This document shows positions 1-9,154 of a stretch of 56,396 bases of DNA, piece by piece; within the stretch, counting starts at the first letter, position 1; each line of letters starts with the position of its first letter. Where the stretch lies: NCBI GenBank assembly GCA_964438605.1, contig CAYTKT010000011.1, forward strand, positions 1 through 56,396, written 5' to 3'. The notes beneath the pieces are model-generated. The model was not told the origin of the DNA and searched no databases. It worked only from the letters and a program-made list of their open reading frames with translations. This stretch comes from Alangreenwoodia sp964438605 (GTDB lineage Bacteria > Bacillota > Clostridia > Peptostreptococcales > Anaerovoracaceae). The position numbers and the translations under genes were made by a program.

Positions 1-393
1 GATTATCGAACGGTAAAAGAAGTATTCAGTCCGAAGGAATATGCGGATCTGGTTGCACAGACCGATGCAATTTTTCAAAGCGGCCAAAGTGCGGACGCTG
101 TGATTCAGGCGATAGCGAACAAAATTGCCATCGCGTTGCAAAAAGATGAACAGAAACGACGGAAACAAACCCAGTTAGAAGGGATTGCGGCAGCCAGAGC
201 GAGGGGAGTTCACCTCGGAAGGCCGCGGATTCAGCCGCCGGCGAACTTTCCGCTGGTACTGAAACAATATCTTGACGGGAATCTGACGGCGAACGTAGCA
301 GCCGGACTTTGCGGCGTAGCGGTCAGCACCTTTTACCGCATGAAGCGGGACGTGATGGAACAGGAAATGCAAGACCGAACGGAAACGGTATAA
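1..393 (+). CDS. Orphan serine-recombinase-type HTH protein, 5'-truncated by window edge
   Basis: The frame is open from base 1 to the stop at 391-393, so the start lies outside the window. The C-terminal half reads like the hinge and helix-turn-helix of Tn3/invertase-type serine recombinases (GIAAARARGVHLGRP, then STFYRMKR). The visible N-terminal part (FSPKEYADLVAQTD) is not a resolvase catalytic domain: there is no active-site Ser motif. A full-length paralogue lies at 26588-27022 with about six differences in 84 nt over the shared N-terminal stretch, so this copy probably starts only a few codons upstream of base 1. Inference: a small DNA-binding protein derived from a recombinase, not an active recombinase. 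It converges on radA, with a shared bidirectional terminator between them. Confidence 0.7.
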   Translation, partial: DYRTVKEVFSPKEYADLVAQTDAIFQSGQSADAVIQAIANKIAIALQKDEQKRRKQTQLEGIAAARARGVHLGRPRIQPPANFPLVLKQYLDGNLTANVAAGLCGVAVSTFYRMKRDVMEQEMQDRTETV

Positions 394-489
394 CAATGGG
401 AAGTTCTGTATGGACTGCGCAAGAGATCGCAGCAGAATTTTAAGAGATCTGAAAGAATCCGCGCAGAGTTTCTGCTTAATAAAAAAGAA

Positions 490-546
490 AGACTCTCGAT
501 TCCCCCGGCGACCGGAGTGCTGCTTGGGAGTTGAGAGTCTGTTTTT
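490..546. terminator. Bidirectional intrinsic terminator
   Basis: A 15-bp stem (490-504 with 526-540, including G-U pairs) is followed by TTTTT at 542-546 on + and preceded by AAAAAAG at 481-487, which is a U-run on the minus strand. It can therefore end both the orphan HTH gene and the convergent radA. The rest of the 310-bp spacer 394-703 shows no gene. Confidence 0.85.
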
Positions 547-703
547 ATCTATTTTTCTTGAAGGGTCCTCCAGAGTGTGGAAGCATACGGATGCGAACTG
601 TAACAGGGAGAACGGAGGAAGAAGGCAAAGAAGCGGAGATTTTCTTCCCGGACGGTAGTTAGATTGTATCACGGCAGGATACCTATGAGCATAAGCTTTG
701 AAA

Positions 704-2146
704 TTACAACGTTCGTTGCGAACCGGTCAGTTTCAGTGCACCGATAGCTTCCTGCAAGGTTCTGATACCGATGATCTGAATACCGGAAATATTTTTTAGT
801 TTTTCGGCGTTTTGCAGCGGCAGGATAATGCGGATGAAGCCCATCCGCACGGCTTCTCTGATGATTTTATCCGCGTGACTGACAGAGCGCAGGTCCCCAG
901 TCAGGCTGATTTCTCCGAGACTGAGAGTTCTTCCGGGAAGCGGGATGCCGCGGTAAGATGAGTAGACTGCCAGTGCTACGGCGAGGTCGGCTGATGTGCC
1001 TTCGGGCTTGATTCCGCCGACGATATTCAGATAGACGTCCTGAGATGCTAAAGAAATGCCGACGCGCCGTTCGAGGACGGCGAGAATCATATTCAGTCTG
1101 TTATTGTCGATTCCGATCGAGGTGCGCCGTGGAAATCCTGCGTTTGCAGGAGAGGTAAGAGCCTGAATTTCTAAGACGAGAGGGCGCGTGCCCTCGTAGA
1201 CGGCGGTGACTGCGGAACCTTCGGATGATGTGTTCATCTCCTCGATCAGCGTTTCCGAGAGATTGTTCACCTGTTTCAGGCCTTCCTGACCCATTTCAAA
1301 AGCGCCGATTTCGTTCGTTGTACCGAATCTGTTTTTCAGCGAGCGCAGGATGCGCAGATCGTGGCTCCGTTCTCCGGTAAAATAAAGAACGGTATCGACG
1401 AGGTGTTCTACGATTTTCGGCCCCGCCAAGTCGCCTGATTTTGTGACGTGAGCGACGATCAGAACTGGAAGTTCGCTGCCTTTGCCGATACGCATCAGCT
1501 CATTTCCGCAGACGCGCACCTGAGAGACGGTGCCGGGTGCAGAGTCGATCTGGGCGGAATACATCGTTTGAATCGAGTCGATGATCAAAAAGACGGGTTC
1601 GATCTTCTCTTTCTGTGCGATAATATTTTCCATATTCGTTTCTGATAGAATATACAGCGTTTCCGGAATTTTGGAACAGATTCTATCGGCACGCATTTTG
1701 ATCTGTTCTTCTGATTCTTCACCACTGACGTAGAGAACTTTTCCGACAGTTTCAGCGATTTTCACGGCGGACTGAAGGATCAGTGTTGATTTTCCGATGC
1801 CGGGTTCGCCGGAAATCAGTGTCAGGGAACCTCTGACAAGACCGCCGCCCAGCACTCTGTTAAATTCTTCGATGCCGGTGTCGATGCGGTCGTTTTCGCC
1901 GGATCTGACAGAATAAAGAGGCACCGGTTTGCCGCGGCGGTCCGGAGAAATCTCCGGACCGCCGCGGCTCTGCATCAATGACGCCCTGCCGCTGCCCGTT
2001 CTGCGGCGCCTGTCCTCCTGGTCAATCGGCATGACTTTTTGTTCTTCCATCGTGTTCCATGCGCCGCAGACACACTGACCCATCCATTTCGGACTTTCGT
2101 ATCCGCAGTCTGTGCAGACGAAAACGGTCTGTATTTTTTTCGCCAT
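704..2146 (-). CDS. radA: DNA repair protein RadA
   Basis: RadA/Sms is a RecA-like, Lon-like ATPase that processes recombination intermediates and drives branch migration. At 480 residues it has the usual length. Domains seen in order: an N-terminal zinc finger (Cys11, 14, 25, 27), Walker A GEPGIGKST near residue 115, the RadA-specific KNRFG near 270, and a C-terminal Lon-protease-like domain containing SADLAVALAVY. The second zinc-finger knuckle is C-V-C rather than the usual C-x2-C, a one-residue deletion. The RBS is AAAGGCGG just upstream of the ATG. In Bacillus radA is codirectional with disA and yacL; here it is inverted and no disA is present in the window. Confidence 0.97.
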   Translation of the reverse strand: MAKKIQTVFVCTDCGYESPKWMGQCVCGAWNTMEEQKVMPIDQEDRRRRTGSGRASLMQSRGGPEISPDRRGKPVPLYSVRSGENDRIDTGIEEFNRVLGGGLVRGSLTLISGEPGIGKSTLILQSAVKIAETVGKVLYVSGEESEEQIKMRADRICSKIPETLYILSETNMENIIAQKEKIEPVFLIIDSIQTMYSAQIDSAPGTVSQVRVCGNELMRIGKGSELPVLIVAHVTKSGDLAGPKIVEHLVDTVLYFTGERSHDLRILRSLKNRFGTTNEIGAFEMGQEGLKQVNNLSETLIEEMNTSSEGSAVTAVYEGTRPLVLEIQALTSPANAGFPRRTSIGIDNNRLNMILAVLERRVGISLASQDVYLNIVGGIKPEGTSADLAVALAVYSSYRGIPLPGRTLSLGEISLTGDLRSVSHADKIIREAVRMGFIRIILPLQNAEKLKNISGIQIIGIRTLQEAIGALKLTGSQRTL

Positions 2147-2328
2147 ATTAGTGTCCCGCCTTTCTATGTTTACTCTTTATTCGCTATTCGCTGTTTCGGA
2201 TGGTCGTGTTCTCTGCTTTCGACCGGCTCTATTTTTCATCGGCCTGCGCATATTCGCTCAGTATGATTTACTATTTTTTGTATTATTTCTTTATTCTATC
2301 AGCCGTTTCGGCTGGTGTCTTGCCGGAA

Positions 2329-3861
2329 TTATTCTCTGTTCGACCTTCTCTTCCGGCTTTTCGGCTGCGTCTGAGATGTTTCAGATTTTGTCTTTTTCAG
2401 TTCAAACCAGAATGTGCTTCCAACATTTTCCTGACTCTGCACACCGTAGTTCGCATCATGCAGCAGGAAAATCTGCTTGACGATAGACAGTCCAAGGCCC
2501 GAACCTTTCGTATTTCGGCTCCGATTGCTGCTCGACTGGTAATATCTGTCCCAAATCGAGGTAAGGTCTTCCTCGCTGATGCCCTGGCCGCGGTCGGCAA
2601 CCTCGCACCTGACAGCGTCATTTGTTTCTTTGATCCGGACGGTGATTTCTTTCGTGTCACCGGAATAACGGACTGCATTTCCGATCAGATTGGAAAATAC
2701 CTGGTAAATTTTCTTTTCATCAGCAGGAACGACGGTGTTACCTTCTGCTTCGAGTGAAAATACGAAACCATCCTGCTCCTCGTGCAGCGAGAAACTTTCA
2801 ATGACCTCTGATGCGATGGCACGCAGATCCACGTCTGTCATATGAGCCGTGTCAACGCCGGCTTGCATCTTTGACAGCGATGTGAGATCATTGACGAGCA
2901 GATTGAGCCGGTCGGCTTCGTTTATAATCACTTGGAGATGGCGATTCCGTTTTTCCGGATCGTCACCGGAAATGTCGCGTATCATTTCGGCATACGATTT
3001 TACCATGGTCAGCGGCGTTTTTAAATCGTGGGATACGTTTGCCACAAGGTCTTTTTGAAGCTGGTCCGATTTGGAAAGTTCACCAGCCGCGTAATTCAGC
3101 GTGGCGGCCAGTTCTTCCGTTTCAGCGTAGCCCGTACCGTCAAATGTAATATCGTAACGTCCTTCGGCAAGCTCGCCGGCCGAAGCCGTAATCCGGTACA
3201 GCGGTTTTGCCAGACGCCTGGAAATGACGAATGACATACACATACCGGAAATAACTGAAATGATTGTCACGATGATCAGCAGCTTCGCCAGAATATTCAC
3301 CGTGGAACTCACTGGCGTCAGCGGCGTAAAAATAAACAGGTAAATCGGTTCCGACGTAACGCTGTCCTTGCCGAGAATCGATCCGTAAATCATGATTTCA
3401 GAGCTTCCGGGACTAATGATCTGTGTCGTCGTGACAGATGTTTTGTCTTCATCGAGTTTTGCTTTCAGCGACGCCGTATTATACCGCCTGGCAAACATTT
3501 CAGTACGGCTTGACGGAACCGGGTCGGTAGACGCGAAGAGGGGCGTGCTGCCGTCATCGCCGCTGCCGCGTTCCACCTGGATATACATATCGGAGCGGAC
3601 GGTCAGGCTGTTTATAATATCGTACAGGGATTCTGTTCCGACGCTTTGTTCAATAGTCTTGGCCACGCTGTGGAGCTCGCTGCTTTTCATCATCTGGTAA
3701 AATGTCTGCAAAAAAAGAATCTGAAGCGCCCAGAGCACCATCATGATGATGACAGAAAACGCTGTAAAATAAGTAAAAATCCGATAATTTATTGTCTTGC
3801 TTCTGGGGCCGCGGGCAGATTTCGCGGCCGGTTTATTTCGATGCATCAAATTTATATCCAA
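2329..3861 (-). CDS. OmpR-family sensor histidine kinase
   Basis: A membrane sensor kinase of 510 residues. Two transmembrane segments (about 31-50 and 190-213) enclose a roughly 135-residue extracytoplasmic sensor region. They are followed by HAMP (213-265), a HisKA helix with the phospho-acceptor His278 in NVSHDLKTP, and an HATPase with N-box NLIGNAVRY (391-399), G1 DRGQG (423-427) and G2 GSGLG (453-457). All catalytic boxes are present. The gene overlaps the 3' end of the response regulator by 29 bp (14 bp if Met6 is the true start), so the two are translationally coupled. The C-terminus is Lys/Arg-rich. The signal sensed cannot be deduced. Confidence 0.93.
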   Translation of the reverse strand: MDINLMHRNKPAAKSARGPRSKTINYRIFTYFTAFSVIIMMVLWALQILFLQTFYQMMKSSELHSVAKTIEQSVGTESLYDIINSLTVRSDMYIQVERGSGDDGSTPLFASTDPVPSSRTEMFARRYNTASLKAKLDEDKTSVTTTQIISPGSSEIMIYGSILGKDSVTSEPIYLFIFTPLTPVSSTVNILAKLLIIVTIISVISGMCMSFVISRRLAKPLYRITASAGELAEGRYDITFDGTGYAETEELAATLNYAAGELSKSDQLQKDLVANVSHDLKTPLTMVKSYAEMIRDISGDDPEKRNRHLQVIINEADRLNLLVNDLTSLSKMQAGVDTAHMTDVDLRAIASEVIESFSLHEEQDGFVFSLEAEGNTVVPADEKKIYQVFSNLIGNAVRYSGDTKEITVRIKETNDAVRCEVADRGQGISEEDLTSIWDRYYQSSSNRSRNTKGSGLGLSIVKQIFLLHDANYGVQSQENVGSTFWFELKKTKSETSQTQPKSRKRRSNRE

Positions 3862-4513
3862 CTCCTCTGAGTGTTACGATCATATCACGGTAAGGGCCGA
3901 GATTGTTTCTTAAATTTTTGATATGGGTATCTATTGTGCGGTCGTCTCCGAAGAAATCATAGCCCCAGACGTCCTGCAGCAGTTTGTCGCGGGAGAGAGC
4001 GATGTTCTTGTTTTCCACGAGGTAAAACAGCAGGTCGTATTCCTTCGGCGTCAACTCGATCTTTTTGCCATCGACAGAAACGCTGCGTCCTGCGATGTCG
4101 ATTGTCAGACCGCGGAACGTCATGATGGCCGGCGTATCATCAGCCGGAGAAGCCATCGTTCGGCTGAGAACCGCGTTGACGCGTGCCATGAGTTCTTTTG
4201 GACTGAAAGGTTTCGTCACGTAGTCGTCGATACCCAGTTCAAAACCAAACAACTTGTCGTATTCCTCATTTCGTGCGGACATCATGATAATCGGTGTGCT
4301 GCGGATTTTCCGGATCTCTTTGCAGGCCGAAAAACCGTCTAGCTTCGGCATCATAATATCCATGATAATCAGGTCGAAGTCCTCAATGCGGCACAAAGAA
4401 ACGGCTTCAAGCCCGTCCGCAGCTTCCGCGACCTCATATCCGCTGAATTCGGCGTATTCTCTGACGACCTCTCTGATTTTTTCCTCGTCGTCAACGATTA
4501 GTAATTTTGCCAT
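3833..4513 (-). CDS. OmpR/PhoB-family response regulator
   Basis: A two-domain DNA-binding response regulator of 226 residues. The receiver domain carries the acidic pair in VDDEE, phospho-acceptor Asp52 (IIMDIMMPK), and Lys101 in YVTKPF. A winged-helix Trans_reg_C domain follows (about 130-224, ending in LRGVGYKFD). It is the first gene of the operon with the kinase at 2329-3861. The RBS is AAAAGGA about 10 nt upstream of the ATG. The promoter must lie in the AT-rich spacer shared with carD. Confidence 0.95.
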   Translation of the reverse strand: MAKLLIVDDEEKIREVVREYAEFSGYEVAEAADGLEAVSLCRIEDFDLIIMDIMMPKLDGFSACKEIRKIRSTPIIMMSARNEEYDKLFGFELGIDDYVTKPFSPKELMARVNAVLSRTMASPADDTPAIMTFRGLTIDIAGRSVSVDGKKIELTPKEYDLLFYLVENKNIALSRDKLLQDVWGYDFFGDDRTIDTHIKNLRNNLGPYRDMIVTLRGVGYKFDASK

Positions 4514-4957
4514 ATAAGCACCGTCCTTTTCGTCAATATATATTTAAGTTGATTTATATTGATACCAACCAAATTAAAATGATATATATTGTATCAAGTT
4601 GGCAAGTTTGAATCATAAAATACATATTATATACATTTTATATACATTACAACATATTTAAAATGCCAATCACAATATATTCAAATTATACACAATGCCA
4701 AAGTACACGCCTTCCATGGAAACTTACGTACCGGTATGCACCGGCATCCCTCAGAGCGCGTCAAAATTCACGGGTATCAATATTTTTCGGCTGCTGTTGC
4801 GCAATAACGCGGACTGCAGATCGTTAAACTGTATGATTTCATGGTTTTGCAATCTGTCACCCTATACTATAACATGATTGTGAACGTCATGTGAGAAAAA
4901 CATGAGTCCTTTTCAAAAGAAGAAAAAGAAATAATTTATAAATCTACGATTTTGATA

Positions 4958-4986
4958 TTGACATATGATATTTGGTGAAGTATTAT
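4958..4986 (+). promoter_or_regulatory. carD promoter P1 (sigma-A type)
   Basis: TTGACA (4958-4963), 17-bp spacer, TATTAT (4981-4986). Confidence 0.75.
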
Positions 4987-5000
4987 TAAAAGTTTATTTA

Positions 5001-5029
5001 TTGACAACATCAAAATAATGCTGTATACT
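5001..5029 (+). promoter_or_regulatory. carD promoter P2 (sigma-A type)
   Basis: TTGACA (5001-5006), 17-bp spacer, TATACT (5024-5029). It lies 43 bp downstream of P1 and only about 15 nt upstream of the carD RBS, so the P2 leader is very short. Confidence 0.8.
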
Positions 5030-5050
5030 CCATTATATAGGAGGGATAGA

Positions 5051-5542
5051 ATGTTTGCAATTGGCGATAAGATTGCTTACCCGCTTCACGGTGCGGGTGT
5101 GATAGAGGATATCGAGGAACAGACGATACTTGGCGTACCGCGGCGCTATTACGTGCTCAGGCTGTCCCACGGCGATATGAAAGTCATGGTGCCGATAGAT
5201 ACCTCCGGACAGGTAGGTGTGCGTTTTATTGTTGACGAAGAAACTCTTGATGACGTGGCAAAGGTGCTGAATTCAGAATCTACGCCCATGGCGGACAACT
5301 GGAACAAAAGAAACCGCGATAATATGCAGAAGCTCAAGACAGGCGATCTGAGAGAAATCGCCGAGGTCGTGCGCAATTTGCTGAGAGCAGATCACCGGAA
5401 AAAATTATCGACCGGCGAAAAAAAGCTGCTGGCGAATGCAAGACAGCTGCTTCTTAGCGAAGTCGTCTTGGTAAAAAATATAACGCCTGACAGGGCGGAA
5501 CGCTTTATTGACGAAGCCGTTTTTGGAACGGCGGAAACATGA
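5051..5542 (+). CDS. carD: CarD-family transcriptional regulator
   Basis: A 163-residue CarD/CdnL-type protein. The N-terminal RNA-polymerase-interacting domain (RID, shared with Mfd) begins MFAIGDKIAYPLHGAGVIED and is followed by a helical C-terminal domain. Proteins of this family bind the RNAP beta subunit and stabilise open complexes at housekeeping promoters. I chose the ATG at 5051 because AGGAGG lies 6 nt upstream (5040-5045). An in-frame TTG/ATG further upstream would begin inside promoter P2. It has strong tandem promoters and its nearest downstream neighbour is YacL. Confidence 0.93.
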   Translation: MFAIGDKIAYPLHGAGVIEDIEEQTILGVPRRYYVLRLSHGDMKVMVPIDTSGQVGVRFIVDEETLDDVAKVLNSESTPMADNWNKRNRDNMQKLKTGDLREIAEVVRNLLRADHRKKLSTGEKKLLANARQLLLSEVVLVKNITPDRAERFIDEAVFGTAET

Positions 5543-5691
5543 ACAGCAGGCCGTATGACAACAGTGCGGAGTCAAAATAATCAGAAAATCAATAAAAAAT
5601 ATGGTAATTTATTCAGGCTGCGGATTGTTTCAATTGGCAGCTTGTTATATTATATAAAAGATTGTATGCTGGTGATGGACAAAACTCCGAT

Positions 5692-5719
5692 TTGTTCACA
5701 GGCGTAAACGGTATATAAT
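5692..5719 (+). promoter_or_regulatory. Probable promoter of the PIN/TRAM gene
   Basis: TTGTTC (5692-5697), 16-bp spacer, perfect TATAAT (5714-5719). A second candidate, TTGTTT-17-TATTAT, lies about 65 bp upstream. The spacer 5543-5830 holds nothing else recognisable. Confidence 0.55.
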
Positions 5720-5830
5720 CCATAATGTTTGATGAAAAAGATGTCTGCTGAACAAACTGTGTATTATTGTTTTCCTTTGCAAACTGTGTGTTTTGCTTAT
5801 CTCTGTGTACATTTGAAAGGAGGTGAAATA

Positions 5831-6940
5831 ATGTTTCAGAAAATGTTCCGGGCCATCTTTACGTTACTGGGTATGATCTGCGGCGGCGGCGTATTTATTC
5901 TCGCAACAATGCTTATTCCTTCGGTAAGGAATTTGTCAGGGAAGATGAATCTCGTGATTATTCTCGTCTGCATGGCAGTTACTGGACTTATATTCTTTTT
6001 TATCGCGCCTCAGATTCAGCGAAGCAGTGAAAAGTTTGCTCAGAAACTCGATCAGAATCTGAAGAAGCTGCCGCTGCACGAATTTTTATGCAGCGTGGCC
6101 GGCCTGATTGTCGGACTGCTGATCGCCATGATGATCAACGGGATGTGGCAGGGCCTTAAAGTGCCCGTTATAGGCACTGTCCTGTCACTGCTGGTTTATA
6201 TTTTTTTCGGTTACATAGGCATCTATCTGGCACGTAAAAAAGCGCATGATATTGTAATCGGAGTGCGGCGCCTGACCGGGGCGGCGGGTCTGAGAAACAG
6301 TGCGCGTGCAAAAGCGGGAGAAAAGGCGTTAGGCCAGGCGGCTCCAAAGATTCTTGATACGAGTGTCATCATTGACGGCCGAATTGCCGACATTATGAAG
6401 ACGGGGTTTATCGAGGGACAGATTATTATTCCCGGATTCGTCCTGGTGGAGCTGCGCCATATCGCCGATTCTTCGGATTCTTTGAAACGCAACAGAGGAC
6501 GGCGCGGACTTGATATTCTCAATAAGATTCAGGATCAGTACGGTGTGGAAATTTACAACACGGAGTCGGACAAGTTGCTGGCTGAGATTCCGGAGGTTGA
6601 TGCGAAACTGCTGCGGCTTGCCGAAACTCTGAAGGGAAAGATTGTGACGAACGATTATAATTTGAACAAAGTGGCGTCGATCAAGGGTGTTCCCGTACTC
6701 AATATTAACGAACTGGCGAATACGCTGAAGCCGGTAGTACTGCCGGGTGAGGAAATGGTTCTGTCGCCTGTCAGAGAGGGAAAAGAAAACAGTCAGGCAC
6801 TTGCTTATCTGGACGACGGCACGATGATCGTTATCGAGGGCGGCAGGAAATATATCGGCAAAAAGGTTACGACGATAGTTACGAGCGTGCTCCAGACGTC
6901 GGCGGGACGCATGATTTTCGCAAAGCCGAAACAGAACTGA
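5831..6940 (+). CDS. yacL: PIN/TRAM-domain membrane protein (YacL family)
   Basis: 369 residues, the same length class as Bacillus YacL. About four N-terminal transmembrane segments (residues 5-130) precede a PIN-type nuclease fold with its metal-binding acid in LDTSVIIDGRIAD, and a C-terminal TRAM domain (RNA/DNA binding). The biochemical substrate of the family is not settled. I chose the ATG at 5831 because AAAGGAGGTGA ends 5 nt upstream. An earlier in-frame ATG at 5729 would add 34 residues without an RBS. The gene sits at its conserved place before ispD. Confidence 0.92.
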   Translation: MFQKMFRAIFTLLGMICGGGVFILATMLIPSVRNLSGKMNLVIILVCMAVTGLIFFFIAPQIQRSSEKFAQKLDQNLKKLPLHEFLCSVAGLIVGLLIAMMINGMWQGLKVPVIGTVLSLLVYIFFGYIGIYLARKKAHDIVIGVRRLTGAAGLRNSARAKAGEKALGQAAPKILDTSVIIDGRIADIMKTGFIEGQIIIPGFVLVELRHIADSSDSLKRNRGRRGLDILNKIQDQYGVEIYNTESDKLLAEIPEVDAKLLRLAETLKGKIVTNDYNLNKVASIKGVPVLNINELANTLKPVVLPGEEMVLSPVREGKENSQALAYLDDGTMIVIEGGRKYIGKKVTTIVTSVLQTSAGRMIFAKPKQN

Positions 6941-7413
6941 ATATAATCGGACATGACAGGATAAACACAGATGAACCTTTATAAATAAAAAAGAATAATT
7001 TGTAGAAAAAATAAATTAGATTAGACTGCATGAAATATGATATAGATGTATCAAACCTGGGATTTAAGACAAAATCGATCCAATTGGGATTAACTGAATG
7101 AAAGAAAAAGAATAGACTGTCTGAAGTTATACGACATCTGATAAATACGGACGAACCAAGCGATGCAATGGAAACTGAATCCGAATGGATTTAACTGAAT
7201 AAAACATGCACAAGGACTCAGTTAGCTGACAAAAATGCGATAGACGGGTACGGCGCATGAATCTGGTTGGAGAAAACTAAATCCAATTAAATTAACCCGG
7301 CCAAACCGCAGAAGAACCGTGTAAAACAGGAAGACCACGAAATGCGGCACAGAATTGAATGAAACAAGCCGGGAGAGGCATGGAAGAACAGAGTATCTGC
7401 TGGGAGGATACGA
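6941..7413 (+). repeat. 473-bp spacer with diverged ~101-bp tandem repeats
   Basis: No gene is seen. Three related segments lie at 7078-7103, 7179-7204 and 7281-7296 (ATCCAATTGGGATTAACTGA, ATCCGAATGGATTTAACTGA, ATCCAATTAAATTAAC), spaced 101 and 102 bp. Weaker similarity continues through each unit. The + strand is purine-rich. There is no terminator-like hairpin, so yacL and ispDF may be cotranscribed. Confidence 0.5.
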
Positions 7414-8928
7414 ATGTATAAAGATAAAAAAGTCAGTGTAATTATAGCTGCGGCGGGCAATGCGACCCGCATGGGTGGAATTAATAAACAATATATTGAA
7501 ATCGGCGGCATGTCGGTGCTGGCGAGGTCGGCAAAAGCCTTTGAGCGGAACGCGTATACGGACGAAATTATTATCGCTGTACGTGCTGGAGATGAAGAAA
7601 ATTGTGCTCAAAATATCGTTGAACAGTATAATCTGCGAAAGGTTAAACAAATCGTTACGGGAGGCGAAAAGCGTGTTTATTCGGTCCTTAACGCGCTGAA
7701 AGCTATTTCGCAGGACGTTGGAATCGTGCTTGTGCATGACGGCGTTCGCCCGTTTGTAACGCAGCGGCTTATCCATGATATTATAGTTGCGGCCGATGAG
7801 ACGGGAGCTGCGGTTCCGTGCGTCAGCGTTAAAGATACGATCAAGATGGTCGGCGGCGGGTTTGTGACGCAGACGCCTGACCGCGCGGCGCTGCGGGCCG
7901 TTCAGACCCCGCAGGGCTTTCAAATGGATCTGCTGAAGGCGGCTTATGAAAAAGCGATTCACGATGACCGGCTCAACGTGACAGACGATTCCTCTGTTGT
8001 GGAAGCCTTCGGGCATACAGTAGCCGTTGTCGACAGCGATGAAACAAATTTGAAGATTACGACGCAGGCCGATGTCCGCACGGCGGTTTCTCTGGTGGAA
8101 GAAGAAAATCAGAAGTCGGCGAGGCCGGCCGATATGGCGGAGAAACAGGAGAGCAGTGCAATGTCACCGGAGTACGGTGGGTTTTCAGGAAGTTCGGGAA
8201 GAAAGCTTTCTCAGGAAGCCGGAGCGACTGCTGGAGGTGCTGTCGGTTTCAATAGTCCGGGCATTTCCGGGGCATCGGATGTTTCGGGCGATGCAGGTGT
8301 TTCGGGCGTGGGCGCTCAGAGCGTTTCTGTCTGGAGATCTCAGCAGGAAAATGATAGGAGAGAGCAGCGGGAAGCGGAAAGAATACAGGCCTTCTCGGCG
8401 GCTGCTTCTGCCGCACGTCATGCGACAGCCGCTCCTCATATCGGAATCGGATATGACGTTCACGCCTTTGCGGAGGGGCGCAAGCTGATTCTTGGCGGCG
8501 TTGAAATTCCGCACGAGCGCGGGCTGCTTGGCTATTCCGATGCTGATGTTCTCGTTCACGCGGTCATGGATGCGCTTTTGGGCGCAGCAGGTTTTGGCGA
8601 CATCGGGACAAACTTTCCCGACAGTGATCCGCAGTATGAGAATATCAGCAGTCTGACGCTGCTTGAGCGGGTCGGTGAAATGATTGCAGGAGGCGGCATG
8701 AGCGTTGTCAACATAGATGCTGTCCTTATTGCAGAGCGGCCGAAAATTGCCGCGTTTATTGGCAGGATGCGTGATAATATGGCGAATGCGCTGAAAATTC
8801 CATCTTCTCAGATCAATATTAAAGGTACGACGACAGAGGGACTTGGCTTTGAGGGAAGACAGGAAGGAATTGCCGCACAAGCAGCTGTTTGCGTTGCACA
8901 GCTGCCGAGAGTTGTCAAAATCCAGTAA
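7414..8928 (+). CDS. ispDF: Bifunctional IspD/IspF, MEP isoprenoid pathway
   Basis: A fusion of two non-consecutive MEP-pathway enzymes. Residues 1 to ~228 are 2-C-methyl-D-erythritol 4-phosphate cytidylyltransferase: IIAAAGNATRMGG with KQY, VHDGVRPFV and TPQGFQ are seen. Residues ~342-504 are 2-C-methyl-D-erythritol 2,4-cyclodiphosphate synthase: metal ligands in GYDVHAF, DADVLVHAVMDALLGA and GTTTEGLGFEGR are seen. The two are joined by a ~110-residue Gly/Ser/Ala/Gln-rich linker predicted to be disordered. The fusion is common in some Proteobacteria; in Bacillus the two genes are separate neighbours at this same locus. The RBS GGGAGG precedes the ATG. Confidence 0.95.
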   Translation: MYKDKKVSVIIAAAGNATRMGGINKQYIEIGGMSVLARSAKAFERNAYTDEIIIAVRAGDEENCAQNIVEQYNLRKVKQIVTGGEKRVYSVLNALKAISQDVGIVLVHDGVRPFVTQRLIHDIIVAADETGAAVPCVSVKDTIKMVGGGFVTQTPDRAALRAVQTPQGFQMDLLKAAYEKAIHDDRLNVTDDSSVVEAFGHTVAVVDSDETNLKITTQADVRTAVSLVEEENQKSARPADMAEKQESSAMSPEYGGFSGSSGRKLSQEAGATAGGAVGFNSPGISGASDVSGDAGVSGVGAQSVSVWRSQQENDRREQREAERIQAFSAAASAARHATAAPHIGIGYDVHAFAEGRKLILGGVEIPHERGLLGYSDADVLVHAVMDALLGAAGFGDIGTNFPDSDPQYENISSLTLLERVGEMIAGGGMSVVNIDAVLIAERPKIAAFIGRMRDNMANALKIPSSQINIKGTTTEGLGFEGRQEGIAAQAAVCVAQLPRVVKIQ

Positions 8929-9154
8929 AGACGAAAGCGATGGGATTTGAAAAGTCAGAAAATGATTCGAATTCGCAGGCTTAAAAATGAGATGAATAAA
9001 AAAATACGGAGCGGTTTAATTTTTCAGGTTCGAGGAGAATCTGAAAGCGTGAAAAGAACATGAAAATTGTCTGGATCGGTGAACTCGAAGGAATTCGGCT
9101 CCGGCAGATTCGAGTGTAATTCGGGTCAGGTAAGCGACAGGAGGAAAACAGGAC

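Larger units (their letters stand above)
4514..5050. other. AT-rich divergent intergenic region, response regulator / carD
   Basis: A 537-bp spacer without a convincing gene. An inverted pair TTGATAC (4559-4565) / GTATCAA (4591-4597) lies 45-85 bp upstream of the response-regulator start and could be an operator. Repeated TATATACATT units lie near 4625-4650. The middle part (4690-4870) is less AT-rich and contains a 60-codon frame with no RBS, which I do not call. Tandem carD promoters occupy the right end. Confidence 0.6.

Noticed and set aside
4695..4877. 60-codon frame in the carD/response-regulator spacer
   Set aside because: No RBS, unusual composition, and no supporting signal.
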